Assembly (NCBI RefSeq): GCF_029478665.1
Contig: NZ_JARPQB010000004.1
Coordinates: 52,503 to 116,502, forward strand
DNA length: 64,000 nt
Direction of reading: 5' to 3'
DNA from: Pseudomonas entomophila
Lineage (GTDB): Bacteria > Pseudomonadota > Gammaproteobacteria > Pseudomonadales > Pseudomonadaceae
The notes under the pieces are model-generated. The model was not told the DNA's origin. It saw nothing but the letters and a program-made list of their open reading frames with translations, and did no database searches. Every line of letters starts with the position of its first letter. Position 1 is the stretch's first letter. Positions 1-10,791 of this stretch are shown here, in pieces. Made by a program: the position numbers and the translations under genes.

Positions 1-2
1 AA

Positions 3-980
3 ATGCGTATGCGCACATTGCGAGCGCTGGGTGTGGACCTGCAGCTGCCGATCAAGATCCCCCCGTTGGAAACCAGCAAATTAGCCAATCTCCCGAAGAA
101 AATTTTCAGCATCTGGATCGGCGACAACCCCATCCCCTCGGATCAACTGGAAACACTCAGAAGCAACGTCCAAAAACTATCGACCTCCGACAGTAAATTC
201 ACTTACCAGGTTTACCTGTCAAACAAAAATCCCGCTGCGTACGCGGCGCAACAGGAACAGCTTAGAGGGTTTCCCCCGCCATTGAAGGTGGAAACACTGG
301 AAGATCAAATCTGGTACAACGAGGTTGAACAACCTCATTTCTTCGACCACTACAGCAAGGCACTTGACAACAAACACTACGCCATGGCCAGCAATGTACT
401 CCGCTATCCAATTCTCAATCAGGAGGGCGGATTCTATATGGACATTGACGACACCTTACTAACCGACACCACATCCAACGACAACATAGCCCTCATCGCA
501 AAACACAACATCCGGGCCCCCGAAGAAGGGCTGGTACTGAAGCGCCCCGTAAACTTCGAACCCCTGAACTTGCATTGCGACTATGCCAATACCCCTATCG
601 GCAGCCATGCCAATAACGATGTGCTAACGCAAATCTCTGATTTGATGCGCGACCGCTACCTCGAAAACGAAGAGTTATATGACACTCTTCCACCGCAAAA
701 AACCGATCCCGGGTTCAAGGAATACGCCTTGAAAACGAACACAATGGATGGGCCTCGCTTGCTCAATGATGTAATCAAGAATGCGGATAAATTGGCGGAC
801 AACAGCCTGTACAGACTGTACATCGGGCAGCAGTTAAAAAAACTGGAAGTACTCCCCCAGAAAAGTCCAATTTTTCTCCTGAGGGATTCACTTTCCGACG
901 CTATAGGCATCGAGGCACAAGAGTGGGCATTGGATCAGTTCATAAAGGTCGGCAACCTTCATTCCTGGATCCAACCCTGA
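3..980 (+). CDS. GT44 / TcdA-TcdB-like glycosyltransferase domain protein, probably the C-terminal part of a larger protein cut by the window edge
   Basis: The visible 325 residues resemble the glucosyltransferase domain of large clostridial toxins and related Pseudomonas toxins. The domain begins near residue 31 (LPKKIFSIWIG) and has the GGFYMDIDD segment at 143-150, with the metal/UDP-sugar DxD at D147-x-D149. Just before it, ASNVLRY (129-135) matches the family's 'ASDILR' helix, but the usual Asp is Asn131; the Arg (R134) is kept. The ATG at position 3 directly precedes the domain and no upstream ribosome site can be seen, so the real start is probably outside the window. The gene is clearly AT-richer than everything else here and is the only plus-strand gene, which suggests it was acquired. 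It converges on the chemotaxis genes. By family it would transfer a sugar to a host protein, but target and activity cannot be read from the sequence. Confidence 0.65.
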   Translation: MRMRTLRALGVDLQLPIKIPPLETSKLANLPKKIFSIWIGDNPIPSDQLETLRSNVQKLSTSDSKFTYQVYLSNKNPAAYAAQQEQLRGFPPPLKVETLEDQIWYNEVEQPHFFDHYSKALDNKHYAMASNVLRYPILNQEGGFYMDIDDTLLTDTTSNDNIALIAKHNIRAPEEGLVLKRPVNFEPLNLHCDYANTPIGSHANNDVLTQISDLMRDRYLENEELYDTLPPQKTDPGFKEYALKTNTMDGPRLLNDVIKNADKLADNSLYRLYIGQQLKKLEVLPQKSPIFLLRDSLSDAIGIEAQEWALDQFIKVGNLHSWIQP

Positions 981-981
981 C

Positions 982-1004
982 AAAAGCCGGGCAGAATGCC
1001 CGGC
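982..1004 (-). terminator. Rho-independent terminator of the chemotaxis operon
   Basis: An 8-bp GC-rich stem (GCCGGGCA/TGCCCGGC) with a 3-nt loop is followed on the minus strand by TTTT. It sits in the 27-bp gap between two convergent genes. The T tract suits the minus-strand DUF2802 transcript best. Confidence 0.8.
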
Positions 1005-1007
1005 ATA

Positions 1008-1403
1008 TCACTCACCGCGGTGCAGCTTGCTCATCAGCTGCGCCTCGGCCTGGGTCAGGCCGCAGGTCTGGGTGAGCTCTTCGACGCTCGCGCCCATCCC
1101 CACCAGCTTGGCCGCCTGGGTGAAGGTGACGCTGTTGGGATCGCGCTGCTCCAGTTGCTGGAGCTTCTCGGGCAACGGCGCCACCACCGCGCGCAACTCG
1201 TGGATGGCCTCACCCATGCGCACGGTACCGTTCTGGTAATCGTCCAGGCGCTTGCCCAGGTCCTTGATGCGCTGGTCGCGCAGGGCGTCGCCCTGGGCCT
1301 GCTGGGCCGCCAGCTCGCGCTGGCGCTTGCTGTAGTTGAGGAAGAACCACAGGCTCAGCGCCCAGAGCAGCGCCAGGAAGATGACAGCAACCTCGAAGAT
1401 CAA
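1008..1403 (-). CDS. DUF2802 membrane-anchored protein
   Basis: This 131-aa protein has one N-terminal membrane helix (about residues 3-23, IFEVAVIFLALLWALSLWFF), a charged coiled-coil-like stretch (about 25-85), and a C-terminal helical segment (TFTQAAKLVGMGASVEEL) typical of DUF2802. It is the last gene of the chemotaxis block and follows cheW with a 1-nt gap. DUF2802 genes regularly close the fliA-che-mot-par-cheW block in pseudomonads, which suggests a role in motility or chemotaxis. No biochemical function is known to me. Confidence 0.8.
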   Translation of the reverse strand: MIFEVAVIFLALLWALSLWFFLNYSKRQRELAAQQAQGDALRDQRIKDLGKRLDDYQNGTVRMGEAIHELRAVVAPLPEKLQQLEQRDPNSVTFTQAAKLVGMGASVEELTQTCGLTQAEAQLMSKLHRGE

Positions 1404-1404
1404 C

Positions 1405-1884
1405 TCAGATGTTCTCCAGCTCGGACCACTCTTCCTCGGTCATCATCTTGTCCAGTTCGACCAGGATCAGCAGTTCGCCGTTCTTGTTGCACACGCCCTG
1501 GATGAACTTGGCCGACTCTTCGTTGCCGACGTTCGGCGCGGTCTCGATCTCCGACTGACGCAGGTAGACCACTTCAGCGACGCTGTCGACGAGGATGCCG
1601 ACCACCTGCTTGTCCGCCTCGATGATGACGATTCGGGTGTTGTCGGTGACTTCGGTGGGCATCAGGCCGAAACGCTGGCGGGTGTCGATCACCGTCACCA
1701 CGTTGCCGCGCAGGTTGATGATGCCCAGCACGTAGCTGGGGGCGCCCGGAACCGGGGCGATCTCGGTGTAGCGCAGGACTTCCTGCACCTGCATGACATT
1801 GATGCCGTAGGACTCGTTGTCCAGACGGAAGGTTACCCACTGCAGGATCGGATCTTCGGAACCTTGTGCAGACGACTTTTTCAT
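1405..1884 (-). CDS. cheW: Chemotaxis adaptor protein CheW
   Basis: CheW links the CheA kinase to chemoreceptors in the array baseplate. The 159-aa protein is a single CheW domain (about residues 14-150) with the hallmark segments YGINVMQVQEVLR, PSYVLGIINLRGNVVTVID and VGILVDSVAEVV. It follows parP and closes the par-che group before the DUF2802 gene. Length is normal for the family. Confidence 0.95.
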   Translation of the reverse strand: MKKSSAQGSEDPILQWVTFRLDNESYGINVMQVQEVLRYTEIAPVPGAPSYVLGIINLRGNVVTVIDTRQRFGLMPTEVTDNTRIVIIEADKQVVGILVDSVAEVVYLRQSEIETAPNVGNEESAKFIQGVCNKNGELLILVELDKMMTEEEWSELENI

Positions 1885-1951
1885 TCCCCTAGCCCTCTAA
1901 ACCCGCCATCGGCGGTGTGCTCTGTATTGCCGCGGCAGTAGCGGCGTTGAT

Positions 1952-2878
1952 TCAGTTGTGTTTGGTGTTCATCTGCTTGACGGCGCCGCTGGCGATCAGC
2001 TCGGCCAGCGCGGCGACATCCAGCAGCGCGCACATGTGCTCGATCACCGTGCCGGCCAGCCAAGGGCGCTGCCCACGCTGGCTGCGCCACTTGATCTCGT
2101 TCGGGTCCAGGCGCAGGGAGCGGCTGACCTGGTGCACGGCCAGCCCCCATTCGTAGCCCTGGACGGAAATCACGTATTGCAGGCCCTGGCGAAAATCATC
2201 GCGGTAACGGTCGGGCATGACCCAGCGCGCGGTATCCAGCACCTTCAGGTTGCCAGCCTGGCAGCTGAGGATGCCAAGGAACCAGTCCGGCTGGCCGAAC
2301 AATGGCGTCAGTTCCTGGCCGGCCAGGCTGTAGATCGAGCCCAGGCACACCAGTGGCACCGCCAGGGTGAGCCCGGCCACATCGAACAGCAGGCATTCGA
2401 ACGGCTCGGCCGCCCAGTCCGGCCGACCATCGACCGTGGCGGGCGGCACCGGTGCCGCTGGCGCAGGCAAGTGGACATCGACCAGCGGCGCGACTGGCTC
2501 GGCGACCTGCACTTCGGTCAGGACTGGGATGCTGGCCTCGGCCACTACCTCAGTGTCGACCACACTGACGACCGGCTCAGGCACTGGCTGCACCGGTGGC
2601 AGTACGGTAGGCAGCACCTTGGCCTGGGGCTCGGCGAACGGCCGTGCCGCCACCGGCGCCGGGCTGGCGTGGCGCTGGGCGTCCAGGGCCTGCTCCTCGC
2701 GGACTGCGGCCTCGAACTCGTCGCTGGGCGCCTCTTCCACGTCGCCTGCCTCGTCCGCCGTCACTGTCTCAGGCAATTCGGGCAGGTCGAGGGTCTCGGT
2801 GGCTTCCTGCAACAGGCCATCGAGGTAGGATTGCAGCGCCAGTTGCGGCTTGCTGGTGATGCGCGGTGCCGAGTTCAT
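1952..2878 (-). CDS. parP: ParP: CheW-domain protein for polar placement of chemotaxis arrays
   Basis: This 308-aa protein has a C-terminal CheW-like domain (about residues 165-300: FECLLFDVAGLTLAVPLV, LGILSCQAGNLKVLD). The long N-terminal region is acidic, Pro/Ala-rich and probably disordered. In Vibrio, ParP joins the polar ParA-like ATPase ParC to CheA and receptors through its CheW-like (AIF) domain. Here the gene directly follows parC: the parC TGA and this ATG overlap as TGATG (2876-2880), so they are translationally coupled. A TTG one codon upstream is possible but less likely. Confidence 0.88.
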   Translation of the reverse strand: MNSAPRITSKPQLALQSYLDGLLQEATETLDLPELPETVTADEAGDVEEAPSDEFEAAVREEQALDAQRHASPAPVAARPFAEPQAKVLPTVLPPVQPVPEPVVSVVDTEVVAEASIPVLTEVQVAEPVAPLVDVHLPAPAAPVPPATVDGRPDWAAEPFECLLFDVAGLTLAVPLVCLGSIYSLAGQELTPLFGQPDWFLGILSCQAGNLKVLDTARWVMPDRYRDDFRQGLQYVISVQGYEWGLAVHQVSRSLRLDPNEIKWRSQRGQRPWLAGTVIEHMCALLDVAALAELIASGAVKQMNTKHN

Positions 2879-3666
2879 CAAGCCACCTGCAGCGCGGAAC
2901 GGTAAGTGAGCAGATGCTTGAGCAGCGCCCGATAGGCGACCACTCCACGGCTCTTGCCGTCGAACTGCGACGGCGTGACACCGTTGCGGCTGGCGTCACG
3001 CAGGCGTGTATCAACCGGGATGTAGCCCTGCCAGACCTGGTCGCCATAGGTGTCGCGCAGCACCTTGAGGGTGCCCAGCGAGGCCTGGGTGCGACGGTCG
3101 AACAGGGTCGGGACGATCTGGTACGGCAAGGCCTGCTTGCGCGAGCGGTTGACCATGGCCAATGTGCCGACCATGCGCTCCAGGCCCTTGACCGCGAGAA
3201 ACTCGGTCTGCACCGGGATCACCAGTTGCTGGCTGGCGGCCAGGGCGTTGACCATCAGCACGCCCAGCAAGGGCGGGCTGTCGATCAGGGCGAAGTCGAA
3301 ATCCTGCCACAGCTGCGCCAGACTCTTGGCGATCACCAGGCCCAGGCCACTCTGGCCCGGCGACTGGCGCTCCAGCACGGCCAGCGCCGTGCTCGACGGC
3401 AGCAGCGAGATGCGCTCGTCGCTGGTGGGCAGCAGCAGCTGGCCCGGCAGGCCCTCGGGCACCGTGCCCTTGTGCAGGAACAGGTCGTAGCAGCTGTGCT
3501 CGAGCGCGTCGGGGTTGTGCCCGAAGTAGCTGGTCATCGAACCGTGCGGGTCGAGGTCGACGACGACCACGCGCTTGCCCGCCTCGGCCAGCAGGCCAGC
3601 GAGGGCGATGGTGGTGGTGGTCTTGCCGACGCCACCCTTTTGATTGGCTACTGCCCAGACTCTCAT
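2878..3666 (-). CDS. parC: ParC: ParA-like ATPase for polar chemotaxis arrays
   Basis: A 262-aa ParA/MinD-family ATPase with the deviant Walker A at residues 10-17 (KGGVGKTT), Walker A' near VVVVDLDPHGS, and Walker B at FALIDSPP. Its place between motD and parP/cheW, with no parB gene or visible parS-like sites, separates it from chromosome-partitioning ParA. The known role of such orphan ParAs in polar bacteria is to recruit chemotaxis arrays to the pole and segregate them at division. It is distinct from the other ParA-like gene here, fleN. Confidence 0.9.
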   Translation of the reverse strand: MRVWAVANQKGGVGKTTTTIALAGLLAEAGKRVVVVDLDPHGSMTSYFGHNPDALEHSCYDLFLHKGTVPEGLPGQLLLPTSDERISLLPSSTALAVLERQSPGQSGLGLVIAKSLAQLWQDFDFALIDSPPLLGVLMVNALAASQQLVIPVQTEFLAVKGLERMVGTLAMVNRSRKQALPYQIVPTLFDRRTQASLGTLKVLRDTYGDQVWQGYIPVDTRLRDASRNGVTPSQFDGKSRGVVAYRALLKHLLTYRSALQVA

Positions 3667-3744
3667 CGTGCGTTGCTTCCTCCCGGTATGGCCGACAGCC
3701 TTGCCGGGAACGGTGTGAAATTCAATGACGGGGTTTTGACGGAT

Positions 3745-4602
3745 TCAGCCCCCGGTCGACGGTGCTGGCGTGGCAGGTGCACTTTGTGTGCCAGCCCGGT
3801 GCATGGCGGCATCGGGGGTGGCGTTGGCACTGCCGCTGCCGGTCAGGCTGCGGCGCACTTCGAGGTTGCGCGAGATCACCAGCACCACGCGGCGGTTGCG
3901 CGCGCGACCGTCGGCCGTGTCGTTGCCAGCCACCGGCTGGTACTCGCCGTAGCCCACCGAGGCCATGCGCGCCGGGTTGACTCCTTCCATCGCCAGCAGG
4001 CGAACGATACTCGCCGCCCGCGCCGACGACAGCTCCCAGTTGGTCGGGTACTGCGCGGTACGGATCGGCAGGTTGTCGGTGAAGCCCTCGACGTGCACCG
4101 GGTTGGCGAACGGCTTGAGGATCTTCGCCACCTTCTCGATGATCTCGAAGGCCACGTCGCTGGGCATGGCGTCTGCGCTGGCGAACAGCAGCGAGGAGTT
4201 GAGTTCGATCTCCACCCACAGCTCGTTGCCGCGCACGGTCATCTGGTTGGACTTGATCAGGTCGCCGAAGGCGTCGCGCACATCGTCGGTGATGGTCTTC
4301 AGCGGGTCGACGCTGGTTTGCGCCAAACCCGCGTCGGTCTGCTCGCTGTCCTTGATCAGCGGCTCGGCCGGCTTGACGCTCAGCGGCCGCTCATCGCCGA
4401 TGGGGATGGGCTTCATGCTGCGCTCAGGGTCGTTGAAGACCCCGATCAGCGCCTGGGAGATCTGCTTGTACTTGCCCTCGTTGATCGACGAAATCGAGTA
4501 CATGACCACGAAGAAGGCGAACAGCAAGGTAATGAAGTCGGCGTACGACACCAGCCAGCGCTCGTGATTCTCGTGTTCTTCGGCTTTACGACGGCGGGCC
4601 AT
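3745..4602 (-). CDS. motD: Flagellar stator protein MotD (MotB family)
   Basis: A 285-aa MotB-family stator subunit. It has a short basic N-terminus, one membrane helix (about residues 18-38) with the proton-binding Asp at D22 (SYADFITLLFAF), a plug/linker region, and a C-terminal OmpA-like peptidoglycan-binding domain (GFTDNLPI, NWELSSARAASIVRLL). It pairs with MotC, whose gene ends 3 nt upstream. Pseudomonas usually has a second stator pair, MotAB, encoded elsewhere. MotCD is the pair linked to swarming and regulated by c-di-GMP in P. aeruginosa. Confidence 0.95.
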   Translation of the reverse strand: MARRRKAEEHENHERWLVSYADFITLLFAFFVVMYSISSINEGKYKQISQALIGVFNDPERSMKPIPIGDERPLSVKPAEPLIKDSEQTDAGLAQTSVDPLKTITDDVRDAFGDLIKSNQMTVRGNELWVEIELNSSLLFASADAMPSDVAFEIIEKVAKILKPFANPVHVEGFTDNLPIRTAQYPTNWELSSARAASIVRLLAMEGVNPARMASVGYGEYQPVAGNDTADGRARNRRVVLVISRNLEVRRSLTGSGSANATPDAAMHRAGTQSAPATPAPSTGG

Positions 4603-4605
4603 GGC

Positions 4606-5346
4606 TTACTCCATGAAACCTTGCAGTTTCAGCTCGATCGAGCGCGGGTTTTCGCCTTCGGCGATCGACAGCAGGCCTTCGAGCAGCATTTCGCGATAAC
4701 GCGACTGACGCAGGGTGACCGCCTTGAGCTTGTTGGCGATCGGCAACAGGATCAGGTTGGCGCTGGCCACACCGTAGATGGTGGCGACGAAGGCCACGGC
4801 AATGCCGTTGCCCAGCTGCGACGGATCGGCCAGGTTGCCCATCACATGGATCAGGCCCATCACCGCGCCGATGATACCGATGGTCGGCGCATAGCCGCCC
4901 ATGCTCTCGAACACCTTGGCCGCCTGGATGTCGCGCGCTTCCTGGGTCAGGAAGTCGACTTCGAGGATGCTGCGGATGGCTTCCGGTTCGGCGCCGTCCA
5001 CCAGCAGTTGCAGGCCCTTGCGCGCATACGGATCGGGCTCGGCATCGGCGACGCCTTCCAGGCCCAGCAGGCCTTCCTTGCGCGCCGTCAGGCTCCAGTT
5101 CACCACCCGGTCGATGCCGCCGGCGAGGTCGACTCGTGGCGGGAAGAAGATCCAGCGCACGATCTGCAGCGCGCGCTTGAACGACGACAGCGGCGACTGC
5201 AGCAACGCCGCCGCCAGTGTGCCGCCCAGCACGATCAAGGCGGCCGGGCCGTTGATCAAGGCACCGGCATGGCCACCCTCGAGGAAGTTGCCGCCGACGA
5301 TGGCGACGAACGCGAGGATCAGGCCGATCAGGCTCAAGACATCCAT
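4606..5346 (-). CDS. motC: Flagellar stator protein MotC (MotA family)
   Basis: A 246-aa MotA/ExbB-family proton channel subunit starting [19 protein letters not shown], with four predicted membrane helices and the MotA signature in the GGYAPTIGIIGAVMGLIHVM region. The ATG at 5346 overlaps the cheB stop as TGATG. An in-frame start three codons earlier exists but would lie deeper inside cheB. It forms the stator with MotD. Confidence 0.95.
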   Translation of the reverse strand: MDVLSLIGLILAFVAIVGGNFLEGGHAGALINGPAALIVLGGTLAAALLQSPLSSFKRALQIVRWIFFPPRVDLAGGIDRVVNWSLTARKEGLLGLEGVADAEPDPYARKGLQLLVDGAEPEAIRSILEVDFLTQEARDIQAAKVFESMGGYAPTIGIIGAVMGLIHVMGNLADPSQLGNGIAVAFVATIYGVASANLILLPIANKLKAVTLRQSRYREMLLEGLLSIAEGENPRSIELKLQGFME

Positions 5347-6470
5347 CAGACGCACGCCTCGACCAGGTGCTTGCCGATCTCGTCCAGGCTGTACACGGCA
5401 TCGGCCAGGTTGGCCTTGACGATGGCCATGGGCATGCCATAGATCACGCAGCTGGCCTCATCCTGGGCCCACACGGTGCTACCGCCCTGCTTGAGCAGGC
5501 GCGCGCCTTCGCGGCCATCGGCGCCCATGCCGGTGAGTACCACCGACAGCACCTTGTCGCCGTAGGATTTGGCGGCGGAACCGAAGGTGATGTCGACACA
5601 AGGCTTGTAGTTCAGGCGCTCGTCACCCGGCAGGATCTTCACCGTGCCACGGCCATCGACCATCATCTGCTTGCCACCCGGGGCCAGCAGCGCCAGGCCC
5701 GGGCGCAGCACGTCGCCGTCTTCGGCTTCCTTGACGCTGATCTTGCACAGCTTGTCCAGGCGCTCGGCGAAGGCCTTGGTGAAGGCCGCCGGCATGTGCT
5801 GGATGAGCACGATCGGCGCCGGGAAACCGGCAGGCAGTTGAGTGAGCACGCGTTGCAGTGCCACCGGGCCACCGGTGGAGGTGCCAATGGCGACCAACTT
5901 GTACGGCTTGCGCTTGGGCGCCGGCGAATGCGCGGCGGCCGGTGCCGCGGCACGGGCCGGGGCGGCGGCGCGCGCTGGGGCACTGCTGCTGAAGCTGCTG
6001 GCCGGGGCATGGCTGCTGGCCGGAGCCGGCGCGGCGGCGGGCGCCGGGCTGGAATAGGCGCTGAAACGACGGTTGCTGCGCGAAATGGTGTGGACCTTCT
6101 CGCACAGCAGTTGCTTGACCTTCTCCGGGTTGCGCGAGATATCTTCGAAGTTCTTCGGCAGGTAGTCGACCGCACCGGCATCCAGGGCGTCGAGGGTGAC
6201 GCGGGCGCCTTCGTGGGTCAGCGAGGAGAACATCAGCACCGGCGTCGGGCAGCGTTGCATGATGTGCCGCACTGCGGTGATGCCATCCATCATGGGCATT
6301 TCATAGTCCATGGTGATGACATCGGGCTTGAGCGCCAGCGCCTGGTCGATCGCTTCCTTGCCGTTGGTCGCGGTACCCACGACCTGGATCGTCGGGTCCG
6401 CCGAGAGAATTTCCGAGACACGGCGGCGGAAGAAACCGGAATCATCCACCACCAGGACCTTGACTGCCAT
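5346..6470 (-). CDS. cheB: Chemotaxis protein-glutamate methylesterase CheB
   Basis: CheB removes methyl groups from chemoreceptors (and deamidates Gln) to reset adaptation. The 374-aa protein has an N-terminal receiver domain with phospho-acceptor D55 ([13 protein letters not shown]), an Ala/Pro/Ser-rich linker of about 45 residues, and a C-terminal esterase domain with the catalytic elements IGTSTGGP (Ser), IQHMPAAFT (His) and TGMGADG (Asp). The ATG at 6470 has GGAG 6 nt upstream; a GTG two codons earlier is not needed. The linker is longer than in enteric CheB. It follows cheA. Confidence 0.95.
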   Translation of the reverse strand: MAVKVLVVDDSGFFRRRVSEILSADPTIQVVGTATNGKEAIDQALALKPDVITMDYEMPMMDGITAVRHIMQRCPTPVLMFSSLTHEGARVTLDALDAGAVDYLPKNFEDISRNPEKVKQLLCEKVHTISRSNRRFSAYSSPAPAAAPAPASSHAPASSFSSSAPARAAAPARAAAPAAAHSPAPKRKPYKLVAIGTSTGGPVALQRVLTQLPAGFPAPIVLIQHMPAAFTKAFAERLDKLCKISVKEAEDGDVLRPGLALLAPGGKQMMVDGRGTVKILPGDERLNYKPCVDITFGSAAKSYGDKVLSVVLTGMGADGREGARLLKQGGSTVWAQDEASCVIYGMPMAIVKANLADAVYSLDEIGKHLVEACV

Positions 6471-6515
6471 AAACACTCCATTAGGTGGCGCACCCGCCAG
6501 GGCGCGCCACCGAAA

Positions 6516-8750
<2,235 letters not shown>

Positions 8751-8762
8751 TAAACGTGCTCC

Positions 8763-9551
8763 TTAAAAACCCAGGCTGGATAGCAGATCGTCGACATCGT
8801 CCTGACCGGACACGACGTCTTCACGCTTATCGGCATGAATCTGCGGACCTTCACCCCGAGTCGGATGTTTTTCTTGATCTTTTTCAGCACGCAGCTGCTG
8901 GTGGTCATGTTCGATACCGGCAAAGCGGTCGACCTGGCTTGCCATCAGCACGAGCTTGAGCAGATTGCTTTCGACTTCGGTGACCAGCGTGGTCACCCGC
9001 TTGATCACCTGTCCGGTCAGGTCCTGATAGTCCTGAGCCAGCAGAATGTCGTTGAGATGGCCGGCGACCTTGCGATTACCTTCGGCGCTGTGCGTCAGGA
9101 AACTGTCGACGCGCTTGACCAGCTCACGGAATTCCGGCGCCGCCACCTCGCGACGCATGAAGCGCTGCCAGTCGGCGGACAGGTCTTGGGCCTCGCTCGC
9201 GAGGTCGTTGAGCACGGGCGTGCTCTCCTCCACCAGGTCCATGGTGCGGTTGGCCGCGCCCTCGGTGAGGCGCACCACGTAGGAGAGGCGCTCGGTGGCA
9301 TCGGTGATCTGCGAGACTTCCTCGGCCTGCGGCATGGCCGGGTCGATCTGGAAGCTGACGATCGCACTGTGCAGTTCACGGGTGAGCTTGCCGACTTCCT
9401 GATACAGGCCACGGTCGCGGGTCTGGTTCAGCTGGTGAATCAGCTGCACCGCCTCGCCGAACCGGCCGCGCTCGAGGCTCTCGACCAGTTCCTGGGCATG
9501 CTTCTTCAGGGTTGATTCGAACTCACCCAGAGAGTTGTTCTGTGACTCCAT
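8763..9551 (-). CDS. cheZ: CheY-P phosphatase CheZ
   Basis: CheZ dephosphorylates CheY-P and so ends the signal at the motor. The 262-aa protein is a long helical hairpin with the conserved catalytic segment AQDYQDLTGQVIKR, where D177 and Q181 correspond to the E. coli CheZ D143 and Q147. The acidic C-terminal tail (DDVDDLLSSLGF) binds CheY. It lies between cheY and cheA, the usual order in pseudomonads. Confidence 0.95.
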   Translation of the reverse strand: MESQNNSLGEFESTLKKHAQELVESLERGRFGEAVQLIHQLNQTRDRGLYQEVGKLTRELHSAIVSFQIDPAMPQAEEVSQITDATERLSYVVRLTEGAANRTMDLVEESTPVLNDLASEAQDLSADWQRFMRREVAAPEFRELVKRVDSFLTHSAEGNRKVAGHLNDILLAQDYQDLTGQVIKRVTTLVTEVESNLLKLVLMASQVDRFAGIEHDHQQLRAEKDQEKHPTRGEGPQIHADKREDVVSGQDDVDDLLSSLGF

Positions 9552-9569
9552 GGCGCCCCCTGACGTGAC

Positions 9570-9956
9570 TCAGCCGTTGACGCGTTCGAAGATCTTCTCG
9601 ATCTTTTCTTTGAGCACCTGGGCGGTGAATGGCTTGACCACATAGCCGTTGACCCCGGCCTGGGCCGCTTCGATGATCTGGTCACGCTTGGCTTCGGCGG
9701 TCACCATCAGTACCGGCATGCCCTTGAGGCGGTCGTGTGCCCGCACCTTGCGCAGCAGGTCGATACCGGACATGCCTGGCATGTTCCAGTCGGTCACCAG
9801 GAAGTCGTAATGGCCGTTCTCCAGCATCGGCAGCGCCGTGGTGCCATCGTCGGCTTCCTCGGTGTTGGTGAAGCCCAGGTCACGCAACAGGTTCTTGATG
9901 ATCCGCCGCATCGTCGAAAAGTCGTCAACGATGAGGATTTTCATGTCTTTGTTCAA
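9570..9956 (-). CDS. cheY: Chemotaxis response regulator CheY (TTG start likely)
   Basis: CheY-P binds FliM/FliN at the switch and changes rotation. It is a single receiver domain with the acidic pocket (IVDDFS), phospho-acceptor D56 in VTDWNMPG, the conserved Thr in VTAEA, and Lys in VVKPFTA. A perfect GGAGG lies 5 nt before a TTG at 9956 (giving MNKDMKIL, 128 aa) but 17 nt before the ATG at 9944 (124 aa). The ribosome site therefore favours the TTG, although homologues are often annotated from the ATG. Confidence 0.93.
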   Translation of the reverse strand: MNKDMKILIVDDFSTMRRIIKNLLRDLGFTNTEEADDGTTALPMLENGHYDFLVTDWNMPGMSGIDLLRKVRAHDRLKGMPVLMVTAEAKRDQIIEAAQAGVNGYVVKPFTAQVLKEKIEKIFERVNG

Positions 9957-9979
9957 TTAGACCTCCAAGCAGTCTTAAA

Positions 9980-9999
9980 CGCGCTCGGCGCCGAGCGCG
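9980..9999. repeat. Perfect 20-bp palindrome in the fliA-cheY gap
   Basis: CGCGCTCGG/CGCCGAGCGCG-type perfect dyad. On the minus strand it is followed by TTTAAG, about 18 nt before the cheY ribosome site. It could form a weak terminator or attenuator between fliA and cheY, or a regulator site. A run of nine T on the minus strand (10030-10022) lies a little upstream in the same 94-nt gap. Confidence 0.5.
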
Positions 10000-10050
10000 C
10001 AGTCAATCAATTCGGCACCACAAAAAAAAACGACTGCATCGAACCTGGGT

Positions 10051-10791
10051 TCAACGCGCCCGCCACTCACCCAACCGGCTGCGCAGGCGTGCCGCGCACT
10101 GGCTATGCAACTGGCTGACACGCGACTCGCTGACCCCCAGCACCTCGCCGATTTCCTTGAGGTTCAGCTCTTCGTCGTAGTACAGCGCCAGGACCAGACG
10201 CTCGCGCTCCGGCAGGTTGGCGATCGCATCGGCCAGGGCGGACTGGAAGCGCTCGTCCTCCAGGTCCCGCGATGGCTCCAGCTGGCCGCTGGCTCCGTCC
10301 TCGTGCAGCCCTTCGTGTTCGCCGTCCTGCAGCAGGTCGTCGAAACTGAACAGGCGGCTGCCCAAGGTGTCGTTCAGAATCCCGTAGTAATCATCGAGAC
10401 TCAATTGGAGTTCGGCAGCAACCTCGTGATCTTTAGCGTCGCGGCCGGTTCTTGCTTCAACCGAGCGAATCGCGTCACTGACCATGCGCGTGTTGCGGTG
10501 CACCGAGCGCGGTGCCCAGTCCCCCTTGCGCACCTCGTCGAGCATGGCGCCGCGGATGCGGATGCCCGCATAGGTTTCGAAGCTCGCGCCCTTGCTGGCG
10601 TCGTATTTGTTGGCGACTTCCAGCAGGCCGATCATGCCGGCCTGGATCAGGTCCTCGACCTGCACGTTGGCTGGCAGGCGCGCCAGCAGGTGGTAGGCGA
10701 TGCGCTTGACCAGTGGCGCGTAGCGTTCGACCAGCTCGTACTGGGCGTCTTTCGCCGCCTTGCTGTACATCTTGAAACCGCTCGCGTTCAT
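10051..10791 (-). CDS. fliA: Flagellar sigma factor FliA (sigma-28)
   Basis: FliA directs RNA polymerase to late flagellar and chemotaxis promoters such as those of fliC. The 246-aa protein has sigma region 2 (YAPLVKRIAYHLLARLP, DLIQAGMIGLLEVANKYD), region 3, and region 4 with the helix-turn-helix LNLKEIGEVLGVSESRVSQLHS. Its ATG overlaps the fleN stop (ATGA, 10788-10791). Its antagonist, anti-sigma FlgM, is not in this window. Confidence 0.96.
   Translation of the reverse strand: MNASGFKMYSKAAKDAQYELVERYAPLVKRIAYHLLARLPANVQVEDLIQAGMIGLLEVANKYDASKGASFETYAGIRIRGAMLDEVRKGDWAPRSVHRNTRMVSDAIRSVEARTGRDAKDHEVAAELQLSLDDYYGILNDTLGSRLFSFDDLLQDGEHEGLHEDGASGQLEPSRDLEDERFQSALADAIANLPERERLVLALYYDEELNLKEIGEVLGVSESRVSQLHSQCAARLRSRLGEWRAR

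Noticed and set aside
996..2905. Plus-strand frames opposite cheW and parP
   Set aside because: No ribosome site or domain; the minus-strand genes have clear CheW motifs.
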